A stretch of 10,227 nucleotides of DNA. Origin: Pseudomonadota bacterium (GTDB lineage Bacteria; Pseudomonadota; Gammaproteobacteria; Steroidobacterales; Steroidobacteraceae). The notes below the pieces were generated by a model that had not been told where the DNA came from, ran no database searches, and worked only from the letters and a program-made list of their open reading frames with translations. Made by a program: the position numbers and the translations under genes. The DNA lies in NCBI GenBank assembly GCA_021826035.1, contig JAKBBE010000098.1:1-10227 (forward strand), read 5' to 3'. This document shows positions 1 to 6,210 of this stretch, piece after piece (the first letter of the stretch is position 1; the number at the start of each line of letters is the position of its first letter).

Positions 1-965
1 GCCAGCCGGTAGAAGGTCTGAATCAGCAACATCGGTTCGATCACCGGGTGGGCCGGCTCGGCCGGCAGCTGCACGGCCTGCGGGCAGCGCGATCCGGCGA
101 TCATCACGGTCGCGCGCCGCGCGGTGAGCTCCTGGGCCAGCATCTCGATGCTGGCGCGAGCCTCGTCGTTCTGCGAGAAGACCAGCACCGGGAAGTCGGG
201 TTTCACCAGCGCCATCGGTCCGTGGCGCAGTTCTGCGGCACTGACCGCCTCGGCGTGCAGTCCGCAGGTCTCCTTCAGCTTCAGGGCCGCTTCCTGTGCC
301 ACGGCCAGACCGATGCCGCGGCCGATGACGTACAGGTTGGTGGCCTGCACGAGCGGCTCCAGGGCCGCGCTCCAGTCGAGGCTCCAGGCGCGCTCGAGGT
401 GTTTCGGTGCCTTGCGCAGCGCCTCGGAGAGCGTCCGATCGGCGCTCCAGCAGGCCACCAGGTGCGTGATGGCCGCGAGCGAGGCGATGAAGGACTTGGT
501 GGCCGCGACGCTCGTCTCGACGCCTGCGGTGAGTGGTACGACGTCATCGGCGAGTGCCGCGAGGGGCGAGTTCGGCGCATTCACCAGCGCCACGATCCGC
601 GCGCCGGCTTCGCGCGCCTTGCGCACCGAGGCGAGCAGGTCCGGGCTCGCCCCCGACTGAGAGATCGCCAGGCACAGCGCACCGGACAGATCCGGGCGCG
701 CATCGTAGAGCGAGCTCACCGACGGGGCCGCGGAACTGGTCGGCACGGCCAGGCGCGTCTCGATCAGGTACTTCGCGAACGTCGCGGCATGATCCGAGCT
801 GCCGCGCGCGCACGTCACCACCACGCGCGGGGGCTGCGCGCGCAGCCGCTCCGCCAGGCTCTCCATGCGCTCGGCGTTGCTGAATAGCTGGTCGCGTACG
901 ACCTGCGCGGCCTGTGCAGCCTCGCAGTACATGCGCGTGGCGGATTCGGGCATCTGCGGGTTCAT
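1..965 (-). CDS. nagB-II: Glucosamine-6-phosphate deaminase, NagB-II (double-SIS) type, C-terminus cut by window edge
   Basis: This gene encodes a double SIS-domain sugar-phosphate isomerase related to the isomerase half of GlmS. It has no glutaminase domain, so it most likely releases ammonia from glucosamine-6-phosphate to give fructose-6-phosphate in the cytoplasm (NagB-II). The 321 whole codons visible start at the ATG at 965. SIS-1 covers roughly residues 45-165, with CARGSSDHA (52-60), ISQSGASPDL (101-110) and ETSVAATKSF (150-159). SIS-2 begins near residue 210. EAALKLKE (225-232) and ELRHGP (245-250) supply E225, K229, E232 and H248, which match GlmS residues E481, K485, E488 and H504. 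The reading frame is still open at base 1; relatives are about 340-350 residues, so some 20-30 residues are missing. Its ATG overlaps the repressor stop (ATGA), indicating one translationally coupled operon. The deaminase role is inferred from family and context; a related sugar isomerase such as AgaS is a weaker alternative. Confidence 0.9.
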   Translation of the reverse strand, partial: MNPQMPESATRMYCEAAQAAQVVRDQLFSNAERMESLAERLRAQPPRVVVTCARGSSDHAATFAKYLIETRLAVPTSSAAPSVSSLYDARPDLSGALCLAISQSGASPDLLASVRKAREAGARIVALVNAPNSPLAALADDVVPLTAGVETSVAATKSFIASLAAITHLVACWSADRTLSEALRKAPKHLERAWSLDWSAALEPLVQATNLYVIGRGIGLAVAQEAALKLKETCGLHAEAVSAAELRHGPMALVKPDFPVLVFSQNDEARASIEMLAQELTARRATVMIAGSRCPQAVQLPAEPAHPVIEPMLLIQTFYRL

Positions 966-1696
966 ACGTCACTCAACTCCGCCACGAAGTCGTAGATGTC
1001 GCCGCGAAAGTACGATTGGGTGAATTCCACGGCTCGACCGTCTTTGAGAAAACCCACCCGCTCGACGAGCAGTCCCGCATCGCGCTCGCGGATCTGCAGC
1101 AGCTTCGCTTGTTCGGCGGTGAAGAGCACCGCACGCAGGCGTTGCAGGGCGCGCATGGGGCGGTTGCCGGTGCGCTCGAGCGCCTCGTAGAGAGAGGCCT
1201 CCACGGCGTCGAGCGACGGCAGGCAGGAGGCAAGGAGGGTCGCGTACTCGATGCACATGGGCGCATCGTCCGCATACCGGATGCGATGGAAGCGGTAGAC
1301 CGGCGTTCCGGGGCTGGAGCGCAGCGTGAGCGCCTCCTCGGGCGTCACACTGCCCTCGGCCTTGCGCACCCACACGCTGCGCGGCGTGCGGCCGCGCGCC
1401 TGCATGTCCTCGGAAAAGGAGGTCAGCTTGGAGAAGTTCTTCTCCACACGCGCACACACGAATGTGCCGGCGCCCTGGCGGCGCATCAACAGTCCCTCGC
1501 CCACCAGACCGTCGATCGCTTTGCGCACCGTGATGCGCGAGATGTGGAAGTCCTCCGCGATGTCGCGCTCCGGCGGCAGAGCATCGTCCGGGCCGATCAG
1601 GCGAGTCTCGATGGCGCCACGCAGTGCGCGCTGCAGCTGCTGGTACAGGGGGAGGGCGCTGCTCCCATCGAGCTTGCCGAGCGTTTGCGACAGCAT
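962..1696 (-). CDS. nagR: GntR/HutC-family repressor of GlcNAc utilisation (NagR/NagQ/DasR-like)
   Basis: This is a GntR-family regulator with a HutC-type UTRA ligand domain. Relatives such as NagR/YvoA and DasR are released from DNA by GlcNAc-6-P or GlcN-6-P. With the start chosen here the protein has 244 residues, normal for the family. The winged helix spans about residues 14-80 (LPLYQQL at 16-22; LPPERDIAEDFHISRITVRKAIDGL around 40-64; RRQGAGTFV at 72-80), and the UTRA domain about 90-235. The frame is open upstream to a TTG at 1789 with another ATG at 1729. I prefer the ATG at 1696 because GGGGGGA (1714-1708) lies 11 nt before it, the domain begins normally there, and a -10-like TATTAT at 1742-1737 would make the 1729 ATG nearly leaderless. 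The gene overlaps the deaminase by ATGA and diverges from the receptor. Operator-like repeats across its promoter suggest autoregulation. Start uncertain; family certain. Confidence 0.9.
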   Translation of the reverse strand: MLSQTLGKLDGSSALPLYQQLQRALRGAIETRLIGPDDALPPERDIAEDFHISRITVRKAIDGLVGEGLLMRRQGAGTFVCARVEKNFSKLTSFSEDMQARGRTPRSVWVRKAEGSVTPEEALTLRSSPGTPVYRFHRIRYADDAPMCIEYATLLASCLPSLDAVEASLYEALERTGNRPMRALQRLRAVLFTAEQAKLLQIRERDAGLLVERVGFLKDGRAVEFTQSYFRGDIYDFVAELSDV

Positions 1697-1736
1697 CAAA
1701 GGCGTGATCCCCCCAACCAGTTTCGACATCAGTCGT

Positions 1737-1767
1737 ATAATACCACTACAGTACCAGTACGCAATCG
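1737..1767 (-). promoter_or_regulatory. Putative nagR promoter overlapped by operator-like direct repeat
   Basis: Read on the minus strand, the site is ACTGGTACTGTAGTGGTATT. It contains TGGTAC (1756-1751) and TGGTAT (1745-1740) exactly 11 bp apart. It sits between a weak -35-like TTGCGT and a -10-like TATTAT (1742-1737), where a bound repressor would block RNA polymerase. The same 20-bp pattern recurs at 1859-1878 before the receptor gene with 15 of 20 bases identical. GntR/HutC regulators of the NagR/DasR group are known to bind TGGT/ACCA-type half-sites, which makes nagR autorepression the simplest reading. The promoter hexamers are weak and the call rests mainly on the repeated motif. Confidence 0.55.
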
Positions 1768-1858
1768 CACTGTCTAATCGTCGTTTCAAGCATATGAATT
1801 GATTTGATTAAATCGGAGAAGCGTCTGCGGCGTCGCCATGGTATAGCTTTTTTAAGAA

Positions 1859-1892
1859 ACTGGTATTACACTGGCATTTAAAAGGTACCAGT
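1859..1892 (+). promoter_or_regulatory. Putative NagR operator upstream of the TonB-dependent receptor
   Basis: ACTGGTATTACACTGGCATT (1859-1878) carries TGGTAT at 1861 and TGGCAT at 1872, 11 bp apart, matching the site in the nagR promoter at 15 of 20 positions. A third copy in inverted orientation, TACCAGT at 1886-1892, makes an imperfect dyad with ACTGGCA at 1870-1876. A further TGGTAT lies 22 bp upstream at 1839, so the three direct copies keep an 11-bp register. A weak -35-like TTAAGA (1852-1857) precedes the site, and the AT-rich CATTTAAAA after it could serve as a -10, but neither is convincing. I infer that the same repressor controls both divergent transcripts. Confidence 0.55.
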
Positions 1893-2072
1893 GTGGTGTT
1901 TGCGCAACGCCTGCAGGTCGATCGTCAGGGCGGTAGTGCGCAAAACATCGGAAAAGCGGCCAAGAGGCGGCGCTGGGATCAGGCGGAACGGTCGCCGGGG
2001 CGTGTGGCGCCGATGAGGCTCACGACATGGGCGGTCTCGACAAACGACAACATCATCGGGGTAAGAGAACTT

Positions 2073-4757
2073 ATGAGAATCGCGAAATCTACGTTGATCG
2101 GCACCGCCGTCGCGGTTGCGCTGTGGGGCGGCACAGGGTTCGCGCAACAGGCGAGCGTGTCGTCGAACAACTCCGGTAAGGCCAAGTCGCCGAGCTCGGC
2201 GCTGCAGGAAGTGGTCGTCACCGGTATTCGCTATTCGGTGAAGGAGTCGCTTGCATTGAAGCGTGCTTCGACCGAGAACATCGAGGTGATGACCGCTCAG
2301 GACGTGGGCAAATTGCCCGCGCAGAACGTCGCCGATGTGCTGCAGACCATGCCCGGTGTCGATACTCAATCGTCGGTCGCCGGCGAGGGCGGCTTCGCGA
2401 TCAATGATCGCGTGAGCTTGCTCGGAGCGCCGCCGATTCTCACCCAGGTCACGGTCGACGGCCACTACGTGTCCTCGGGCGACTGGTTCATTGAGGACCA
2501 GTACGCGACCGTGGGGCGCAGCGTGAGCTTCGATCTGTTTCCGGCCTCCATGGTCTCCAAGGTGACGGCATATCAGAGCCAGGACGCGAAACTGCTCGAG
2601 GGCGGGGTTGCCGGCAGCGTCGATATCCAGACTCCTCAGCCGTTCAATTACAAAGCCGGGCTGCACGGCTTCGTCGACGTCGGGGCGAATTACTGGGACA
2701 TGTCGGGGAAGACGAATCCGCAGGGCAGTCTGCAGTTGAGCTGGCACAACGACCGAGTCGGCATTCTCGGTCAGATCTTCTACCAGAAGCAGTCGATCCG
2801 TCGCGATGGCCAGGAAGAGCTCGGCTACGCCCCGGTCCCGGCGGCGACCGCCGCGGCCTGGCAGGCGGCCAACCCGTCGCTGCCGAACGCGGCCGGTGCG
2901 ATGTACCCGACGCTGCTCGGGCAGGCGCTGTTCGAGCAGACCCAGGAGAATACCGGCGGACTGCTCGATTTTCAGTTCAAGCCCACGAATCGTCTGTCGT
3001 TCAACCTGACGGCCTTCTACTCGCATCTGCTGGCCTCGAACTACAACGACAACTTCCTGATGTGGGGCAGCCACTTCGTCTCCCCGACCTACGTCCCGAC
3101 GGCCCTCACCGTGCAGAACGGCACGCTCGTCGCCGGCAGCTGGCCGACGGCGACCGGTGCGCCCGCCTCGATCGTGTACGATCAGATCATGCGGCCGGAT
3201 GCGTCGGCGGAGAGCGCTTTCATCAACCTCGATAGCAAGTGGGAGGCGACCAGTTACTTGACCCTCGAGGGCCAGGTCGGCTTCACCTACGGCGAAGGCA
3301 AGACGCCCTCACAGCCCGCCTTCGAGTACGCGGGTGGGAACGGCGTCAGCTACCAGCTGAACGGCCTGAACAGTCTCGCCTCGGTCCAGTTCCCCGGGAC
3401 GGCGACCAATAATCCGGCCGGTTACGGGGTGAGCTGGGCCTGGAACGACATCCTGCACTCGATCGACAAGGAGGTCTACGGCAAGTTGGATGCCACACTC
3501 GCCTTCAACGATGGCGCCTTCCAGGACATCCGCATGGGCGTGCGCTTCGCGCATCATGGCCACAATACGATGTGGCCGCAGGACCAGGGGCTGGCATGCT
3601 ATTCCGGTCCGCCGACCTGTGTGCCGAGCTATACCGGTGGGGAGTATCCGGGTAATTACCAGTCGACGCTGCCGGGTGGCGGCGCCTGGGCGAATAATAT
3701 TTTCACCAACTCCGAAAGTGCCATCGAGGCGTTTGACGCGACCAATCTCAGCTCTGGACCGGGTCGTTACTACTGGCTGGGAACCTTCAACGTCACGGAG
3801 AACGACTTCGCCGGGTACATCATGGCCGATGTCGGTGGCGATCATTGGAGCGGTAACTTCGGCGTGCGCGTGGTCAATACGCTGGAGGAGGTGCTCACGA
3901 ACGTCGCCGGCGGGGCGAGTCCGGTCAACACTTCGGCGTTCGGGCCGTTCACGCCGACGGAGGTGGACAACCGGTATTTCAACGCGCTGCCGAGCGTAAA
4001 CCTGAAGTTCGATCTCACCAAGGACCTGATTGCGAGATTTGCGGCATCGGAAACCATCGCGATGCCCGATTACAGCACCTTGGGCGGTGGCATCAATCTG
4101 ACTGATACAAACCTGACCGGCAGTGGCGGTAATCCGAACCTGCGGCCGATCAAGGGCGCGGTGTACAGCACGGACCTCGAGTACTACTACGGTCCGGAGT
4201 CGATGGTCGAGGCGAAGCTGTTCGAAATGGACATGTCCTCGTACGTCGATTTCGGCACGTCTCAGGGAACGTATTACAATGCCACGACGAAGCAGTTTGC
4301 GTCGTTCAGCATTACTTCGCCGTTCAATACTCCGGCGCAGATTAAAGGCGTGGTGTTGGCGTGGGATCAGGCGCTGCCGTACGGCTTTGGCTTGAACGCG
4401 AATATGACGTACGCGGACGGCACGGCGTCGGATGGTAATCCGGTGCTGGATAACTCCAAGTACACCTACAACGTCATGGGGTATTATCAGCGCGGTCGGG
4501 TGAACGCCAACGTCGATTACAGTTTCCGCTCGCACTACTACGCGGCGGTTTCTGAGGGGTCGCCGCAGAACGTGGCGAATGCCGGCTTTCTCAATATGCA
4601 GGTCAGTTACGACGTTATGCACAACCTCAGCGTGACGTTCAGTGCGCGCAACCTGACCGATGAGCTCATCAAGGAATATGGGCAGAACATGTCCCAGCCT
4701 GTGGCGATCTACAACAACGGTCGGCAGTACTACCTCAGTGCCGAGTACAAGTTCTAG
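2073..4757 (+). CDS. TonB-dependent outer-membrane receptor, Xanthomonas/Caulobacter carbohydrate type
   Basis: This 894-residue outer-membrane active transporter is powered by TonB-ExbBD and probably takes up chitooligosaccharides. A signal peptide occupies residues 1-24 (basic start, hydrophobic run TLIGTAVAVALWG, cleavage likely after GFA). A TonB-box-like segment LQEVVVTG lies at 44-51. The plug follows at about 55-190 (QNVADVLQTMPGV at 84-96, VTVDG at 126-130, GGVAGSVDIQTP at 177-188). The rest is a 22-stranded-type barrel with many alternating aromatic strands, ending in AEYKF with the terminal Phe typical of barrel insertion. The usual plug sequence near IRG reads VSLLG here, a mild divergence. 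Two cysteines sit close together in a predicted outer loop (ACYSGPPTC). The start at 2073 follows AAGAGA at 2063-2068 and gives a proper signal peptide; the frame extends upstream to 1893 without support. Substrate is inferred from neighbours; the family is clear. Confidence 0.93.
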   Translation: MRIAKSTLIGTAVAVALWGGTGFAQQASVSSNNSGKAKSPSSALQEVVVTGIRYSVKESLALKRASTENIEVMTAQDVGKLPAQNVADVLQTMPGVDTQSSVAGEGGFAINDRVSLLGAPPILTQVTVDGHYVSSGDWFIEDQYATVGRSVSFDLFPASMVSKVTAYQSQDAKLLEGGVAGSVDIQTPQPFNYKAGLHGFVDVGANYWDMSGKTNPQGSLQLSWHNDRVGILGQIFYQKQSIRRDGQEELGYAPVPAATAAAWQAANPSLPNAAGAMYPTLLGQALFEQTQENTGGLLDFQFKPTNRLSFNLTAFYSHLLASNYNDNFLMWGSHFVSPTYVPTALTVQNGTLVAGSWPTATGAPASIVYDQIMRPDASAESAFINLDSKWEATSYLTLEGQVGFTYGEGKTPSQPAFEYAGGNGVSYQLNGLNSLASVQFPGTATNNPAGYGVSWAWNDILHSIDKEVYGKLDATLAFNDGAFQDIRMGVRFAHHGHNTMWPQDQGLACYSGPPTCVPSYTGGEYPGNYQSTLPGGGAWANNIFTNSESAIEAFDATNLSSGPGRYYWLGTFNVTENDFAGYIMADVGGDHWSGNFGVRVVNTLEEVLTNVAGGASPVNTSAFGPFTPTEVDNRYFNALPSVNLKFDLTKDLIARFAASETIAMPDYSTLGGGINLTDTNLTGSGGNPNLRPIKGAVYSTDLEYYYGPESMVEAKLFEMDMSSYVDFGTSQGTYYNATTKQFASFSITSPFNTPAQIKGVVLAWDQALPYGFGLNANMTYADGTASDGNPVLDNSKYTYNVMGYYQRGRVNANVDYSFRSHYYAAVSEGSPQNVANAGFLNMQVSYDVMHNLSVTFSARNLTDELIKEYGQNMSQPVAIYNNGRQYYLSAEYKF

Positions 4758-4780
4758 CTCGCAGTGCGGGTGATGAAATG

Positions 4781-4815
4781 CCGCTCTCCCGCGGCAGAGT
4801 GTCGCGGGAGAGCGG
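4781..4815 (+). terminator. Strong hairpin just after the receptor gene, possible terminator or mRNA-stabilising stem
   Basis: CCGCTCTCCCGCG (4781-4793) pairs perfectly with CGCGGGAGAGCGG (4803-4815), a 13-bp stem with a 9-nt loop, beginning 23 bp after the receptor stop codon. No T-run follows, so it is not a canonical intrinsic terminator. It may partly terminate transcription or protect the 3' end of the abundant receptor message, letting the downstream enzyme genes be expressed at a lower level. Confidence 0.6.
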
Positions 4816-4881
4816 TGCGATGATTCCGGCGCCGGGGTCCTCGCGGCGGATCCCCCCAGCTGCGATGATCTCGGTGGGGCT

Positions 4882-4912
4882 GACAACCGGCACGGGAGCT
4901 GTGCCGGTTGTC
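4882..4912. repeat. Perfect 12-bp inverted repeat between receptor and chitinase genes
   Basis: GACAACCGGCAC (4882-4893) and GTGCCGGTTGTC (4901-4912) form a perfect stem with a 7-nt loop. It lies 72-102 bp before the chitinase start codon. No T-run follows. It may be a second stem in a termination or processing region, or a palindromic operator for an unknown regulator. It does not contain the TGGTA/TACCA boxes found in the divergent region. Confidence 0.6.
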
Positions 4913-4918
4913 GGCCGG

Positions 4919-4946
4919 GCCGGCGGCGGCTCGAAGCGCCGCCGGC
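4919..4946. repeat. Perfect 10-bp GC inverted repeat, third hairpin of the gap
   Basis: GCCGGCGGCG (4919-4928) pairs with CGCCGCCGGC (4937-4946) around an 8-nt loop, starting 6 bp after the previous hairpin and ending 22 bp before the chitinase ribosome-binding site. CCTTGGGGG follows, so it lacks the T-run of a classical terminator. It may insulate the chitinase mRNA 5' end or belong to a composite hairpin element with its neighbour. Confidence 0.55.
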
Positions 4947-4968
4947 GTCCTTGGGGGACCATCAATTG

Positions 4969-4975
4969 AAAGAGG
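4969..4975 (+). promoter_or_regulatory. Ribosome-binding site supporting the chitinase start at 4984
   Basis: AAAGAGG lies 8 nt before the ATG at 4984. The alternative in-frame ATG at 5044 has only GGCGGCACG upstream, which is a poor match to a Shine-Dalgarno sequence. This favours the longer protein even though its signal peptide then has an unusually long N-region. Confidence 0.6.
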
Positions 4976-4983
4976 CAGTGCAT

Positions 4984-6210
4984 ATGCGGACCCCAAGGGC
5001 GGGCGCGCTACTCTGCCCGCCGGCAGTGCGCGGCGGCACGGTGATGAGACTTCTGAGTCGAGCTCTGGGGGCGCTGCTCGGCGTGCTCATCCTGATATCA
5101 CCGGTGCGGGCGGCGGTACCGCAGATCGTGGCGTACTACCACGGTGGGATGCCGGTTGCGGCGATCCCGGTGCAGTACCTGAATACCGTCATCTATGCGT
5201 TTGAGGAGCCGAATGCGGCCGGCCGTTGTGCGACACCGAGTGCCGCACAGCAGCGCACCATCGCGGCGCTGCGCCGACTGCGCCGGCATCACCCGGGGCT
5301 GACGCTGCTGGTGTCGATCGGCGGCTGGGATGAGGCCCCTCAATACTCTGATATCGCGCTCACCGCAGCATCGCGCGCGGCGTTCGCGCGCAGTTGCGTG
5401 CGGCGGATGATCGCGCAGGATCACTTCGATGGCCTCGATCTCGACTGGGAATTCCCGGTGCACGGTGGGATGAACCGCTCGCGGCCGCAGGACCGCGCCG
5501 ATGCCACCGCGCTCGTGCGCGCGCTGCGCCGACGGCTCGATGCCCTCGGCGCCAAGACGCACCGACACTATCTGCTCACCATCGCGACACCGGCCGGCAC
5601 TTGGCAGGAGGGTGGAGCGTACTCGGTGAGCGACAGTTACGACCTGGCGGCGATCGCCCCGCAGGTCGATTGGTTCAATGTCATGACCTATGACATGAAT
5701 ACGATTTTCAGTCCCGTCAGCGGATTCAATACGCCGCTGCGCGCCGATCCGCACGATCGGCAACCGCAGCCGCAGCGGGCGCGCGACAATCTCGTCGGTG
5801 CGGTGCGCTACTACGAGGCGCACGGGGTGCCGGCGGACAAGATTCTCCTCGGCATCGCCTTTTACGGCCGTGGGTTCGAAGGGGTGAGCGCGCGACATGC
5901 CGGGCTGTACTCGAAGTTCAGCGCGGGCTATCCGGAGACGCCGTGGAAGACGATCGCCGCGCACATGCTGCGCAATCCGGCCTGGGTGCGCCACTGGAGC
6001 GCCACGGCCGAGGCGCCCTGGCTGTACAACGCGCGGCGGCATATTTTCTTCACCTACGACGATCCGCATTCGCTCGGCATCAAGGCCGCGTTCGTGCGCC
6101 ATGAGCATCTGCGCGGGGTGATGATCTGGGTGCTCGGAGAAGATGATGCGCGCGACTCGCTGCTGCGCGCGCTGGTGTGGGGCCTGCATGTGCCGCATGC
6201 CACGCCATGA
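4984..6210 (+). CDS. Secreted glycoside hydrolase family 18 chitinase
   Basis: This 408-residue GH18 enzyme hydrolyses beta-1,4 links between GlcNAc units by substrate-assisted, retaining catalysis. An export signal ends near residue 44 (MRLLSRALGALLGVLILISPVRAA from residue 21), so it acts in the periplasm or outside. The barrel motifs are in the family order: SIGGW at 111-115, catalytic DGLDLDWE at 149-156 with E156 as the acid, MTYDMN at 234-239, AFYGRGF at 292-298, and MIWVLGEDD near 380-388 giving the conserved late Trp. There is no chitin-binding or fibronectin module; the protein is little more than the barrel, which suggests soluble oligosaccharides rather than crystalline chitin. The start at 4984 is chosen for its ribosome-binding site; an ATG at 5044 would give a conventional short signal peptide and 388 residues. 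Its stop overlaps the next start as ATGA, tying its translation to the PTS genes. Confidence 0.93.
   Translation: MRTPRAGALLCPPAVRGGTVMRLLSRALGALLGVLILISPVRAAVPQIVAYYHGGMPVAAIPVQYLNTVIYAFEEPNAAGRCATPSAAQQRTIAALRRLRRHHPGLTLLVSIGGWDEAPQYSDIALTAASRAAFARSCVRRMIAQDHFDGLDLDWEFPVHGGMNRSRPQDRADATALVRALRRRLDALGAKTHRHYLLTIATPAGTWQEGGAYSVSDSYDLAAIAPQVDWFNVMTYDMNTIFSPVSGFNTPLRADPHDRQPQPQRARDNLVGAVRYYEAHGVPADKILLGIAFYGRGFEGVSARHAGLYSKFSAGYPETPWKTIAAHMLRNPAWVRHWSATAEAPWLYNARRHIFFTYDDPHSLGIKAAFVRHEHLRGVMIWVLGEDDARDSLLRALVWGLHVPHATP

Larger units (their letters stand above)
1697..2072. promoter_or_regulatory. Divergent control region between nagR and the TonB-dependent receptor gene
   Basis: This 376-bp gap contains no gene I can support. 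Its middle (about 1736-1895) is much more AT-rich than its surroundings, as expected for back-to-back promoters. It holds two similar operator-like sites (described separately), an extra TGGTAT at 1839-1844, and a small palindrome GATTT-GATT-AAATC at 1801-1814. The stretch 1895-2072 is GC-rich again and probably forms a receptor mRNA leader of about 180-190 nt if transcription starts just after the operator. A reading frame runs through it from a GTG at 1893 in frame with the receptor, but the signal peptide starting at 2073 argues that this is untranslated leader. No known riboswitch is recognised here. Confidence 0.7.

Noticed and set aside
760..783. A GlmS-type full glucosamine synthase instead of a deaminase
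   Set aside because: The protein starts at 965 with no N-terminal cysteine glutaminase domain, and the repressor gene directly precedes it.
48..887. A 279-codon plus-strand frame opposite the deaminase
   Set aside because: The minus-strand frame gives conserved SIS motifs and catalytic residues; the plus-strand translation has none.
962..1789. Longer repressor starting at TTG 1789 or ATG 1729
   Set aside because: The TTG start would lie upstream of the likely promoter, the 1729 ATG would be nearly leaderless, and 1696 has a GGGGGGA site and a normal GntR N-terminus.
1893..2072. N-terminal extension of the receptor from a GTG at 1893
   Set aside because: It would place 60 charged residues before a normal signal peptide and would start inside the putative operator region.
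3309..4886. A 525-codon open frame antisense to the receptor
   Set aside because: It is low in complexity and Arg/His-rich, and it fully overlaps a clear barrel-coding region.
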